NCBI GenBank assembly: GCA_002770955.1
Contig: PCUH01000219.1
Location: 178-5,470, forward strand
Length of the DNA: 5,293 bases
From: Flavobacteriales bacterium CG18_big_fil_WC_8_21_14_2_50_32_9
GTDB taxonomy: Bacteria; Bacteroidota; Bacteroidia; Flavobacteriales_E; Vicingaceae
Reading direction: 5' to 3'
Both the position numbers and the translations under genes were made by a program. Positions 1 to 5,293 of this stretch are shown here, piece by piece. The notes under the pieces are model-generated. The model did no database searches, was not told the origin of the DNA, and saw only the letters and a program-made list of their open reading frames with translations. The first letter of the stretch is position 1. Each line of letters opens with the position of its first letter.

Positions 1-159
1 AGTGAAATTTACATTTATAACCTTTCAGGAAAACTTGTGCAACAAGTAAATACCAGCAATAATAATGTTATAGATATCAATAAACAACCTAGCGGTATTT
101 ATTTCGTTAAAGTGGTGCAACAAAATGGAGTAAATACAGTGAAAATAATTAAAAACTAG
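1..159 (+). CDS. C-terminal fragment of a secreted protein with a type IX secretion (T9SS) sorting domain
   Basis: The window opens inside this gene; only the last 52 codons, ending in TAG, are present. The translation begins SEIYIYNLSGKLVQQV, continues with DINKQPSGIYFVKVV, and ends TVKIIKN. This matches the type A T9SS C-terminal domain (Por_Secre_tail family): a strand with an 'iYnlsGklv' turn, a 'pSGiYfvkv' strand, and a short terminal K-I-x-K strand. In this family the domain directs an already periplasmic protein through the outer-membrane T9SS translocon, where it is usually cleaved and the cargo is released or attached to the surface. The catalytic or adhesive part lies upstream and cannot be seen, so the cargo's function is unknown. 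The gene converges on the next one with only 31 bp between their stop codons. The sorting-domain call is strong; nothing can be said about the substrate. Confidence 0.88.
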   Translation, partial: SEIYIYNLSGKLVQQVNTSNNNVIDINKQPSGIYFVKVVQQNGVNTVKIIKN

Positions 160-190
160 AAGATTTCTCCAAAAGTTCAGGTTATAGACT

Positions 191-682
191 TTAATTGCAA
201 TTTTTTTCGGCAGTCCAAGTACTAATAAAAACTTCTTTTAGTGTAATATCACCCATTTTTTTTTCAAAAGTTTCTACCTTTCCAGGAATAAGGTAATAAA
301 AACCGTACATATTTTTATAAAACCGAAGTGTTAGCAATTTACAGCTCAAACTAGCACCTCTGGCAGTCATAATCTTAACACTTGCTTCTCGTTTAGTAAT
401 AGAAACAATTTGATAGTCCGTTAAAGGCATTTTTTTTTCCGTGAGTTTCTTTTCTTCTATCATATCCAGTTCATCTTTATGCACAAAACCTATTGTTTTC
501 TTTCCCTCTTTTAAGTATTCCATATACATCGTAATTAAAAGCGTTTCATCATTTAACTTGGGTATAAAAACAGTGTTATCTTTAAATTTATGTTGCGAAG
601 GTAAAATTGTATCTTGAGCAAAAACAGCTGATGCACAAAAAAAGAAAAAGATTAAACTTATGGAAAAAATGAAATCCTTCAT
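191..682 (-). CDS. Small exported hypothetical protein
   Basis: I do not recognise a family. With the start at 682 the product is 163 residues. It opens with a clear signal peptide: M-K-D, then a hydrophobic run (residues 4-15, rich in Ile and Phe), then A-S-A-V-F-A followed by Q-D-T. This gives an A-x-A-like signal peptidase I site after about residue 22. The Cys at residue 16 lacks a lipobox, so a lipoprotein is unlikely. An in-frame ATG seven codons upstream (703) would put hydrophilic residues before the signal peptide, so I prefer 682. The mature part is about 140 residues, Lys/Glu-rich, with no further membrane segment, and ends in W-T-A-E-K-N-C-N. It contains two E-K-K-M tetrapeptides, each coded by a run of nine A. 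The gene is convergent with the T9SS cargo gene and divergent from the TonB-dependent receptor gene. It is probably periplasmic or surface-exposed; function unknown. Confidence 0.72.
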   Translation of the reverse strand: MKDFIFSISLIFFFFCASAVFAQDTILPSQHKFKDNTVFIPKLNDETLLITMYMEYLKEGKKTIGFVHKDELDMIEEKKLTEKKMPLTDYQIVSITKREASVKIMTARGASLSCKLLTLRFYKNMYGFYYLIPGKVETFEKKMGDITLKEVFISTWTAEKNCN

Positions 683-826
683 AATTGAATTAATTGAAAT
701 CAAATAATGGCTTATTTTTTAAAAACAAAAGTCTGCAATTATATTACATCTTTATTTTAATTAGCTACATTTGTCGTCTTTTTTTAGATGAATTATATAT
801 TACATTAGCTCAACAAAAATTAAACT
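683..826. other. Divergent intergenic region between the exported hypothetical gene and the receptor gene
   Basis: This very AT-rich 144-bp stretch contains the start regions of two divergent genes. The plus-strand promoter is listed separately. For the minus-strand gene the best candidate -7 element is GACTTTTG on the minus strand (726-733), one mismatch from TAnnTTTG, but no TTG lies at the expected distance, so it is weak. Neither start has a Shine-Dalgarno sequence; both are preceded by A/T-rich leader, as is usual in Bacteroidota. I see no convincing operator palindrome. Confidence 0.5.
744..773 (+). promoter_or_regulatory. Bacteroidota-type promoter of the TonB-dependent receptor gene
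   Basis: TACATTTG at 766-773 fits the Bacteroidota -7 consensus TAnnTTTG exactly. TTA at 744-746 sits 19 bp upstream, where the -33 TTG is expected, so that half is imperfect. Transcription would start near 779 and give a leader of about 48 nt before the ATG at 827. The assignment rests on consensus and spacing only. Confidence 0.6.
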
Positions 827-3178
827 ATGAAATTTATCAAACACATTCTTATATTATCTATTGTTCTTTTAACACTCGTAACAAATCTTTATTCTCAAAC
901 AGGAACAATTAGAGGGTTTATTTACAATGAAAAAACTGGTGAATCTGAAATTGGAGCTACTGCCTTTTTAAAAGGAACAACTATGGGAGCAGCTTCAGAT
1001 GTGAATGGTTTTTATTCTATCACAAAAATACCACCTGGGAACTATACATTAATGGTTACCTCGTTAGGATTCGATACGGTTGTGATAAAACTTTCTGTTA
1101 AAGCAAATGAAATTATTAATCAAAAAATTAATTTAAAAGAAGGAGCAGTAATGCTAAATGCTTTTACTATGTCGGCTGAAAAACAAGAAGCAAAAACAGA
1201 AGTTAAAATGTCTGTTGCTAAAGTAACTCCTAAAGAAATTAAATCCATACCATCTATTGGTGGAGAACCCGATTTAGCTCAATACTTACAAGTTCTTCCA
1301 GGCGTAACTTTTACAGGAGATCAAGGTGGACAATTATTTATACGAGGTGGTTCACCTGTTCAAAATAAAGTATTATTAGATGGGATGATTGTTTACAACC
1401 CTTTCCATTCCATTGGTTTATTTTCTGTTTTTGATACTGATATATTAAAAAGTGCTGATATTTATACAGGAGGTTTTAATGCCGAATATGGTGGCAGAAT
1501 TTCTTCTGTTATGGATATTACCACCCGAGATGGAGATAAAAATAGATTAAGAGGGAAAGTTTCAGCAAGTTCATTCAGTTCTAAATTAACATTAGAAGGT
1601 CCTATTGCAAAACCCAAAGAAAATGGAGGAAGCACCACTTTTGTTTTATCAGCAAAACATTCTTATTTGGAACAATCTTCAAGTTTATATGAACCTTATT
1701 TCAAAGCGTTGGGTTCTGATAATACTAAAGGAATAGACACAGCTGGATTACCTTATGGTTTCACAGACTTTTATGGAAAAGTAACATTAAGTGCTAAAGA
1801 AGGAAGTAAATTAAGTTTGTTTGGATTTAACTTTAGAGACAAAGTAAACTTTCCCGGAGTTTCAGGTTTAGAATGGAACTCTACAGGGGGTGGCGGTAAT
1901 TTCGTATTAATTCCTTCTTCTACAAGAACATTAATTGAAGGTGTGGTTGCTCTTTCAAGCTATTCCATAGTATTAACAGAAGCTGATAACAGCCCAAGAA
2001 AAAGTGATGTGAATGGATTTAATGTGGGTATGAATTTCACAAGTTTTGCAGGCGACAATCAATTCAAATATGGTTTTGAAGTAAATGGGTTTAAAACCAA
2101 TTTTGAATTTACAAACCCAGTAGGACGCATCATTAAACAAGAAGAAAACACAACTGAATTAGCTGGATTTTTAATGTATAGATGGAATGTTGGCAAAATG
2201 GTAATTGAGCCTGGATTTAGGATTCAGCACTATGCTTCATTAAGCAACACTTCTTTTGAGCCAAGATTAGGATATAAATACAACATAACAAACAAATTAC
2301 GATTTAAAACTGCTGCAGGAATGTACTCCCAAAACCTTATAAGTGCAAATTCCGACAGAGATGTTGTAAATCTATTCTCTGGATTTTTGTCTGGTCCAGA
2401 CAACCTACCTACAACATTTACAGATAAAGACGGAAATACGAAAGAAATTACTCATAAGCTACAAAAAGCCAATCATTTAATTACTGGTTTTGAAGTTGAT
2501 TTCACCAAAAATATTAGCTTAAATGTGGAGGGATACTACAAATGGTTTACACAACTTACCAACACCAACAGAAATCAAGTGTTTAATGAAAATGACCCTT
2601 CTGCGGCAGATAAACCAGATGTATTTAAAAAAGAATTTATTATTGAAACTGGCGATGCTTATGGAGTTGACTTCAACTTAAAATATAGTTCTTATAGATT
2701 AAATATTTGGGCAATTTATTCATTGAGTAAAGTTACTCGTTGGGACGGAATTATTGAATACGCCCCAGTTTTCGATAGAAGACACAATGTTAATTTAGTT
2801 GCAACCTATATTTTTGGAAAAGATTTGAATTGGGAATTTAGTTCACGATGGAATTTAGGTTCTGGTTTCCCTTTCACTCAAACGCAAGGTTTTTATGAAG
2901 GCGTTTCATTTAATGGAAATCAAGACTACACTACAACAAATGGAGATTTAAACCTTCAATTGGCTGGATTAAATGAAGGTAGATTACCCTATTATCACCG
3001 ATTGGATTTGAATTTAAAACGAAAGTTCATGATAGGAAAAAATTCTATTTTAGAAGCAAATGTTAGTGTAACTAATGTGTACAATAGAAACAATATCTTT
3101 TTTGTAAATAGAGTAACAGCAGACGAAGTATATCAATTGCCTTTATTACCAAGCTTTGGACTTAATTTAACCTTTTAA
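827..3178 (+). CDS. TonB-dependent outer-membrane receptor with N-terminal carboxypeptidase-D-like domain
   Basis: This 783-residue outer-membrane protein should import a substrate using energy from TonB-ExbB-ExbD. Residues 1-23 form a signal peptide (hydrophobic run, then N-L-Y-S before Q-T). Residues 26-105 are a CarboxypepD_reg-like beta-sandwich, with GTIRGFIYNEKTGE at the start and the motif DVNGFYSITKIPPGNYTL. The plug domain covers about 125-232 and includes LAQYLQVLPGV, FIRGGSPVQNKVLLDG (171-186) and AEYGGRISSVMDI (219-231). The rest, about 240-783, is Tyr/Asn/Phe-rich and strand-like and ends in G-L-N-L-T-F; a terminal Phe is typical of BAM-inserted barrels. It is shorter than typical SusC proteins (around 1000 residues), and no SusD-like gene lies next to it, so it is probably not a SusC/D glycan importer. 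The segment where a TonB box would lie reads LNAFTMSAEK rather than the common LDEVVVTA. The substrate cannot be deduced. The start is fixed by the signal peptide; an overlapping ORF in another frame (694-912) is spurious. It appears monocistronic. Confidence 0.93.
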   Translation: MKFIKHILILSIVLLTLVTNLYSQTGTIRGFIYNEKTGESEIGATAFLKGTTMGAASDVNGFYSITKIPPGNYTLMVTSLGFDTVVIKLSVKANEIINQKINLKEGAVMLNAFTMSAEKQEAKTEVKMSVAKVTPKEIKSIPSIGGEPDLAQYLQVLPGVTFTGDQGGQLFIRGGSPVQNKVLLDGMIVYNPFHSIGLFSVFDTDILKSADIYTGGFNAEYGGRISSVMDITTRDGDKNRLRGKVSASSFSSKLTLEGPIAKPKENGGSTTFVLSAKHSYLEQSSSLYEPYFKALGSDNTKGIDTAGLPYGFTDFYGKVTLSAKEGSKLSLFGFNFRDKVNFPGVSGLEWNSTGGGGNFVLIPSSTRTLIEGVVALSSYSIVLTEADNSPRKSDVNGFNVGMNFTSFAGDNQFKYGFEVNGFKTNFEFTNPVGRIIKQEENTTELAGFLMYRWNVGKMVIEPGFRIQHYASLSNTSFEPRLGYKYNITNKLRFKTAAGMYSQNLISANSDRDVVNLFSGFLSGPDNLPTTFTDKDGNTKEITHKLQKANHLITGFEVDFTKNISLNVEGYYKWFTQLTNTNRNQVFNENDPSAADKPDVFKKEFIIETGDAYGVDFNLKYSSYRLNIWAIYSLSKVTRWDGIIEYAPVFDRRHNVNLVATYIFGKDLNWEFSSRWNLGSGFPFTQTQGFYEGVSFNGNQDYTTTNGDLNLQLAGLNEGRLPYYHRLDLNLKRKFMIGKNSILEANVSVTNVYNRNNIFFVNRVTADEVYQLPLLPSFGLNLTF

Positions 3179-3190
3179 GAATTATTCCTT

Positions 3191-3210
3191 TTAGTAAAGA
3201 AATTTACTAG
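3191..3210 (+). other. Small hairpin after the receptor gene, possible weak terminator
   Basis: A 7-bp stem (3192-3198 with 3203-3209), extendable by one G-U pair, closes a GAAA tetraloop 13 bp after the receptor stop codon. It is followed by an A-rich run rather than T's; the first T-run (3226-3230) comes 15 bases later. It therefore does not fit a standard intrinsic terminator. It could protect the 3' end of the mRNA or be chance. Confidence 0.3.
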
Positions 3211-3231
3211 CAAAAAAATAGTTGATTTTTA

Positions 3232-3261
3232 TTGTAAGTTTAAAAAAAAACAATAAATTTG
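3232..3261 (+). promoter_or_regulatory. Bacteroidota-type promoter of rplU-rpmA
   Basis: TTG at 3232-3234, a 19-bp spacer, then TAAATTTG at 3254-3261 match the Bacteroidota -33/-7 consensus (TTG, TAnnTTTG) in both elements and in spacing. This is the best promoter in the window and suits a highly expressed ribosomal operon. The start would be near 3267, leaving a short leader of about 23 nt without a Shine-Dalgarno sequence. The spacer contains a run of nine A (3242-3250). Confidence 0.78.
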
Positions 3262-3289
3262 CAGCCCTTTAAAAATTAAAATAATATAT

Positions 3290-3784
3290 ATGTATGCAAT
3301 CGTAGAAATAGCAGGGCAGCAATTTAAAGTTCAAAAAGACCAACAGATTTTTGTGCATCGTTTAGAAAACAAAGAAGGAGATAAAGTATCTTTCGACAAT
3401 GTTCTTTTAATCGATAACAACGGAAAAGTTAATGTTGGCGCCCCAGCTATAACAGGTGCAAGTGTAACTGTAAAAGTACTTGAACACCTAAAAGGAGACA
3501 AAGTAACTGTTTTCAAAAAGAAAAGAAGAAAAGGATATAAAGTTAAAAACGGACACCGTCAGTATTTAACAAAAATCCAAATTGAAGCAATTGCCGAAAG
3601 TGGTGCTACAAAAAAAGTAGAAACTGCTAAAGCTGAAAAAACTGAAGATGCTCCTGCAAAAGAAGTAAAAGAAGTTAAAAAAACAGCTCCAAAAGCTGCT
3701 GCACCAAAGGCTTCAACAGAAAAAACAACAACTAAAAAAGCTGCGCCTAAAAAAGCTGCTGCTAAAGAAGATAAAGAAAAGTAA
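3290..3784 (+). CDS. rplU: 50S ribosomal protein L21 with a long Lys/Ala-rich C-terminal extension
   Basis: L21 is a 23S rRNA-binding protein of the large ribosomal subunit. The start MYAIVEIAGQQFKVQ is the canonical L21 N-terminus and fixes the start codon. The basic cluster FKKKRRKGYKVKNGHRQYLT (residues 75-94) contains the family signature around G-H-R-Q. The core ends near residue 102, close to the usual length of about 103. Residues 103-164 form an extra tail built almost only from Lys, Ala, Glu, Thr, Val and Pro, with blocks such as KKAAPKKAAAK that resemble histone H1-like tails. It is expected to be disordered; extended L21 proteins occur in Bacteroidota, but the role of the tail is unknown. 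The codons of the tail include a 13-bp direct repeat (3732-3744 and 3747-3759), suggesting growth by slippage. rpmA follows after 76 bp, the conserved order in bacteria, under the promoter at 3232-3261. Confidence 0.97.
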   Translation: MYAIVEIAGQQFKVQKDQQIFVHRLENKEGDKVSFDNVLLIDNNGKVNVGAPAITGASVTVKVLEHLKGDKVTVFKKKRRKGYKVKNGHRQYLTKIQIEAIAESGATKKVETAKAEKTEDAPAKEVKEVKKTAPKAAAPKASTEKTTTKKAAPKKAAAKEDKEK

Positions 3785-3792
3785 CTAACTAA

Positions 3793-3844
3793 GTTCAATA
3801 TTTGAGGTTCAATGTTAATGAACTTCGAACCTCAAATATTGAAC
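3793..3844. repeat. Perfect 18-bp inverted repeat between rplU and rpmA
   Basis: The arms 3793-3810 and 3827-3844 are perfectly complementary and enclose a 16-nt loop that can form a further 3-bp mini-stem (3814-3816 with 3821-3823). The structure starts 8 bp after the rplU stop and ends 16 bp before the rpmA start, so it fills most of the gap. GTTCAAT occurs at 3793-3799 and 3807-3813, and GAACCT at 3827-3832 and 3841-3846, so the arms also carry internal direct repeats. No T-run follows, so it is not a standard terminator. It may be an RNA processing or stability element, a partial attenuator, or a REP-like dispersed palindrome. Confidence 0.85.
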
Positions 3845-3860
3845 CTAAAACTAAGAAGAA

Positions 3861-4121
3861 ATGGCACATAAAAAAGGAGCCGGTAGCTCAAAAAATGGTA
3901 GAGAATCTCATAGTAAACGATTAGGCGTTAAAATTTTTGGTGGGCAAGCTGCTATTGCAGGAAACATCATTGTACGTCAAAGAGGAACTAAACACAATCC
4001 AGGTGAAAATGTTGGCTTAGGTAAAGATCATACCTTATTTGCTTTAACTGATGGACTTGTTTCTTTCAGAAAAAAGAAAGACAACAAATCTTATGTTTCT
4101 GTAGACCCTATTAAAGAATAA
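3861..4121 (+). CDS. rpmA: 50S ribosomal protein L27
   Basis: L27 belongs to the large subunit, and its N-terminal tail reaches towards the peptidyl-transferase centre and contacts tRNA. The 86-residue product has the normal family length. It starts MAHKKGAGSSKNGRESHSKR and carries the L27 signature GNIIVRQRGTKHNPG at residues 34-48. The N-terminus is the direct A-H-K-K form without the cleavable extension that Firmicutes remove with Prp protease, so no processing step is expected. It is probably cotranscribed with rplU across the inverted repeat at 3793-3844; I see no TAnnTTTG promoter in the 76-bp gap. A purine-rich AAGAAGAA lies directly before the ATG, too close for a proper Shine-Dalgarno sequence. 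A strong terminator follows 22 bp after the stop. Confidence 0.98.
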   Translation: MAHKKGAGSSKNGRESHSKRLGVKIFGGQAAIAGNIIVRQRGTKHNPGENVGLGKDHTLFALTDGLVSFRKKKDNKSYVSVDPIKE

Positions 4122-4143
4122 ATTTTTAATTCTTTTCATACCT

Positions 4144-4184
4144 AAACTCCTGTATTTATATTAATAAATATAGGAGTTTTTATT
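4144..4184 (+). terminator. Intrinsic terminator of the rplU-rpmA operon
   Basis: A 16-bp stem pairs 4144-4159 with 4164-4179, with a single G-U pair (4152/4171) and a 4-nt loop. The descending arm ends in a T-rich tract (4177-4184). The stem is mostly A/T with a CTCC/GGAG block near its base. Placement just after rpmA and before a gene with its own promoter supports termination. The A-run at 4144-4146 is short, so read-through on the other strand is less likely to be blocked. Confidence 0.82.
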
Positions 4185-4204
4185 TATTAGAAATAGTAAT
4201 TTTG
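4177..4204 (+). promoter_or_regulatory. Probable serS promoter
   Basis: TAATTTTG at 4197-4204 matches the -7 consensus TAnnTTTG. The -33 position has only TTT (4177-4179, 17-bp spacer) and no TTG, so the promoter is recognised mainly from the -7 element. Transcription would start near 4210, leaving about 17 nt before the ATG at 4227. The -33 region lies inside the T-tract of the preceding terminator. Confidence 0.55.
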
Positions 4205-4226
4205 CAACAAAGAAAACATTAACATT

Positions 4227-5293
4227 ATGCTTCAAACCACATTTATAAGAGAAAATGAAACCTTAATCATAGAACGATTAAAGAAAAGAAACTTTGATGC
4301 AACAACCATCATCCGTCAAATTATTGAGTTGGATGATAACCGAAAAAAAACACAGCAAGATTTAGATGCTCTTTTATCTGAAAGTAACCAATTAGCAAAA
4401 CAAATTGGCGATTTATTTAAACAAGGAAAACAACAAGAAGCAGCCTCACTAAAAGAAAAAACAGCGTTGTTGAAAGATAAATCTACTTTTTTAAAAGAAC
4501 AGCAAACAAGCATTAATGAAGATTTGTTAAAACTACTTTATCAAGTTCCAAATATTCCTAACGAAATTGTTCCAACAGGTAAAAGTGATGCTGATAATGA
4601 AATTGTTTTTGAAAATAAAAAGCAAATTACCTTAACTAGCAAGAAACTTCCGCATTGGGAATTAGCCAAAAAATACAACCTCATTGATTTTGAATTAGGT
4701 GTAAAAATTACAGGAGCAGGTTTTCCTGTTTACAGAGGTAAAGGAGCAAAATTACAACGAGCATTGATTAGTTTTTTTATTGACGAAGCCGAAAAAAGTG
4801 GTTACGAAGAAATTATGCCTCCTTTAATGGTGAATGAAGCATCGGGGTATGGAACAGGACAATTGCCTGATAAGGAAGGACAAATGTATTATATGCCAGC
4901 AGATGATTTGTATATGATACCAACTGCCGAAGTTCCTATTACCAACATTTATCGCGATGTAATTTTAAAAGAAGAAGATTTCCCCATAAAAAACGTAGGC
5001 TACACACCATGTTTTAGAAGAGAAGCCGGTTCTTATGGCAGAGATGTGAGAGGATTAAACCGCTTGCATCAATTCGATAAGGTAGAAATTGTTCAAATTC
5101 AACATCCAAGTAAATCGTATGAAACGCTAGATTTGATGGTTGAACACGTGAAAGGATTGTTGGAAAAATTAGAATTACCTTACCGAATTGCTCGTTTGTG
5201 TGGCGGTGATTTGGGTTTTACCTCTGCGTTGACTTACGATATGGAAGTATTTTCTGCCGCTCAAGAAAAATGGTTGGAAGTTAGCTCAATTTC
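4227..5293 (+). CDS. serS: Seryl-tRNA synthetase, N-terminal 355 residues (truncated by the window edge)
   Basis: This class II aminoacyl-tRNA synthetase attaches serine to tRNA-Ser (and tRNA-Sec where present) via seryl-adenylate in the cytoplasm. The reading frame is open from 4227 to the right edge; about 70 residues of the usual ~425 are missing. Residues 1-105 form the N-terminal helical arm: FIRENETLIIERLKKRNFDA, then a Lys/Gln/Glu-rich antiparallel coiled coil (about 30-100) that grips the long variable arm of tRNA-Ser. V-P-N-I-P-N at 107-112 is the usual linker to the catalytic core. The T-A-E serine-binding motif is at 233-235, followed by V-P-I-T-N. Motif 2 starts with CFRREAGS at 262-269 and continues GRDVRGLNRLHQFDKVE. 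The end at W-L-E-V-S-S-I-S precedes the expected S-N-C/F segment; motif 3 lies outside. The start M-L-Q-T-T-F-I-R-E-N fits the family N-terminus, with an A/T-rich leader and no Shine-Dalgarno sequence. Confidence 0.97.
   Translation, partial: MLQTTFIRENETLIIERLKKRNFDATTIIRQIIELDDNRKKTQQDLDALLSESNQLAKQIGDLFKQGKQQEAASLKEKTALLKDKSTFLKEQQTSINEDLLKLLYQVPNIPNEIVPTGKSDADNEIVFENKKQITLTSKKLPHWELAKKYNLIDFELGVKITGAGFPVYRGKGAKLQRALISFFIDEAEKSGYEEIMPPLMVNEASGYGTGQLPDKEGQMYYMPADDLYMIPTAEVPITNIYRDVILKEEDFPIKNVGYTPCFRREAGSYGRDVRGLNRLHQFDKVEIVQIQHPSKSYETLDLMVEHVKGLLEKLELPYRIARLCGGDLGFTSALTYDMEVFSAAQEKWLEVSSI

Noticed and set aside
172..192. Possible bidirectional terminator between the two convergent genes at the left
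   Set aside because: Only a 5-bp A/T-rich stem (AAAGT with ACTTT) around a 12-nt loop; too weak, and the 31-bp gap shows no T-run after it.
701..708. CAAATAAT as a minus-strand -7 promoter element for the exported protein gene
   Set aside because: Its reverse complement ATTATTTG fails the TA positions of TAnnTTTG and would leave an extremely short leader.
683..826. Search for a riboswitch, small RNA or operator in the divergent region
   Set aside because: No stable stem, conserved aptamer-like core or clear palindrome seen; the region is low-complexity AT-rich sequence apart from promoter elements.
694..912. 72-codon plus-strand ORF overlapping the receptor start
   Set aside because: It begins in the divergent promoter region, overlaps the receptor's signal peptide codons in another frame, and has no recognisable domain. 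The 827 start gives a clear signal peptide.
3331..3516. Minus-strand ORF within rplU
   Set aside because: Antisense shadow of the conserved L21 core; no leader or independent protein feature.
3559..3798. Minus-strand ORF opposite the L21 tail, apparently hydrophobic (Ala/Phe/Val-rich)
   Set aside because: The membrane-like composition is simply the complement of Lys/Ala/Glu codons in the L21 tail; no promoter or leader supports expression.
4316..4513. Minus-strand Cys/Ser-rich ORF within serS
   Set aside because: Antisense of the seryl-tRNA synthetase coiled-coil codons, lacking any recognisable feature.

Overview
This AT-rich window looks like chromosomal DNA from a Bacteroidota bacterium, most likely Flavobacteriia or a relative. 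The evidence is a type IX secretion C-terminal sorting domain at the left edge, a TonB-dependent outer-membrane protein with the Bacteroidota-type carboxypeptidase-D-like N-terminal domain, TAnnTTTG promoter elements, and AT-rich leaders without Shine-Dalgarno sequences.

Layout. Positions 1-159 hold the last 52 codons of a secreted T9SS cargo protein on the plus strand. A convergent minus-strand gene (191-682) encodes a small exported protein that I cannot assign to a family. A divergent 144-bp intergenic region, with a good plus-strand promoter at 744-773, leads into a 783-residue TonB-dependent receptor (827-3178). A near-ideal promoter (3232-3261) then drives rplU (ribosomal protein L21, with a 62-residue Lys/Ala/Glu tail) and rpmA (L27). 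A perfect 18-bp inverted repeat lies in the gap between these two genes. A strong hairpin terminator follows rpmA and overlaps the promoter of serS (seryl-tRNA synthetase), which begins at 4227 and runs off the right edge.

Functionally, the right half is translation housekeeping: two 50S proteins in the conserved rplU-rpmA order, then a tRNA-charging enzyme with its own promoter. The left half is cell-envelope and secretion related, and its genes have no evident shared pathway. I see no CRISPR array, tRNA, rRNA, transposase, phage gene or defence cassette. I do not find a convincing undescribed system. The best leads are the nested inverted repeat between rplU and rpmA, the A9 tract in the spacer of the rplU promoter, the terminator-promoter overlap before serS, and the unknown exported protein.
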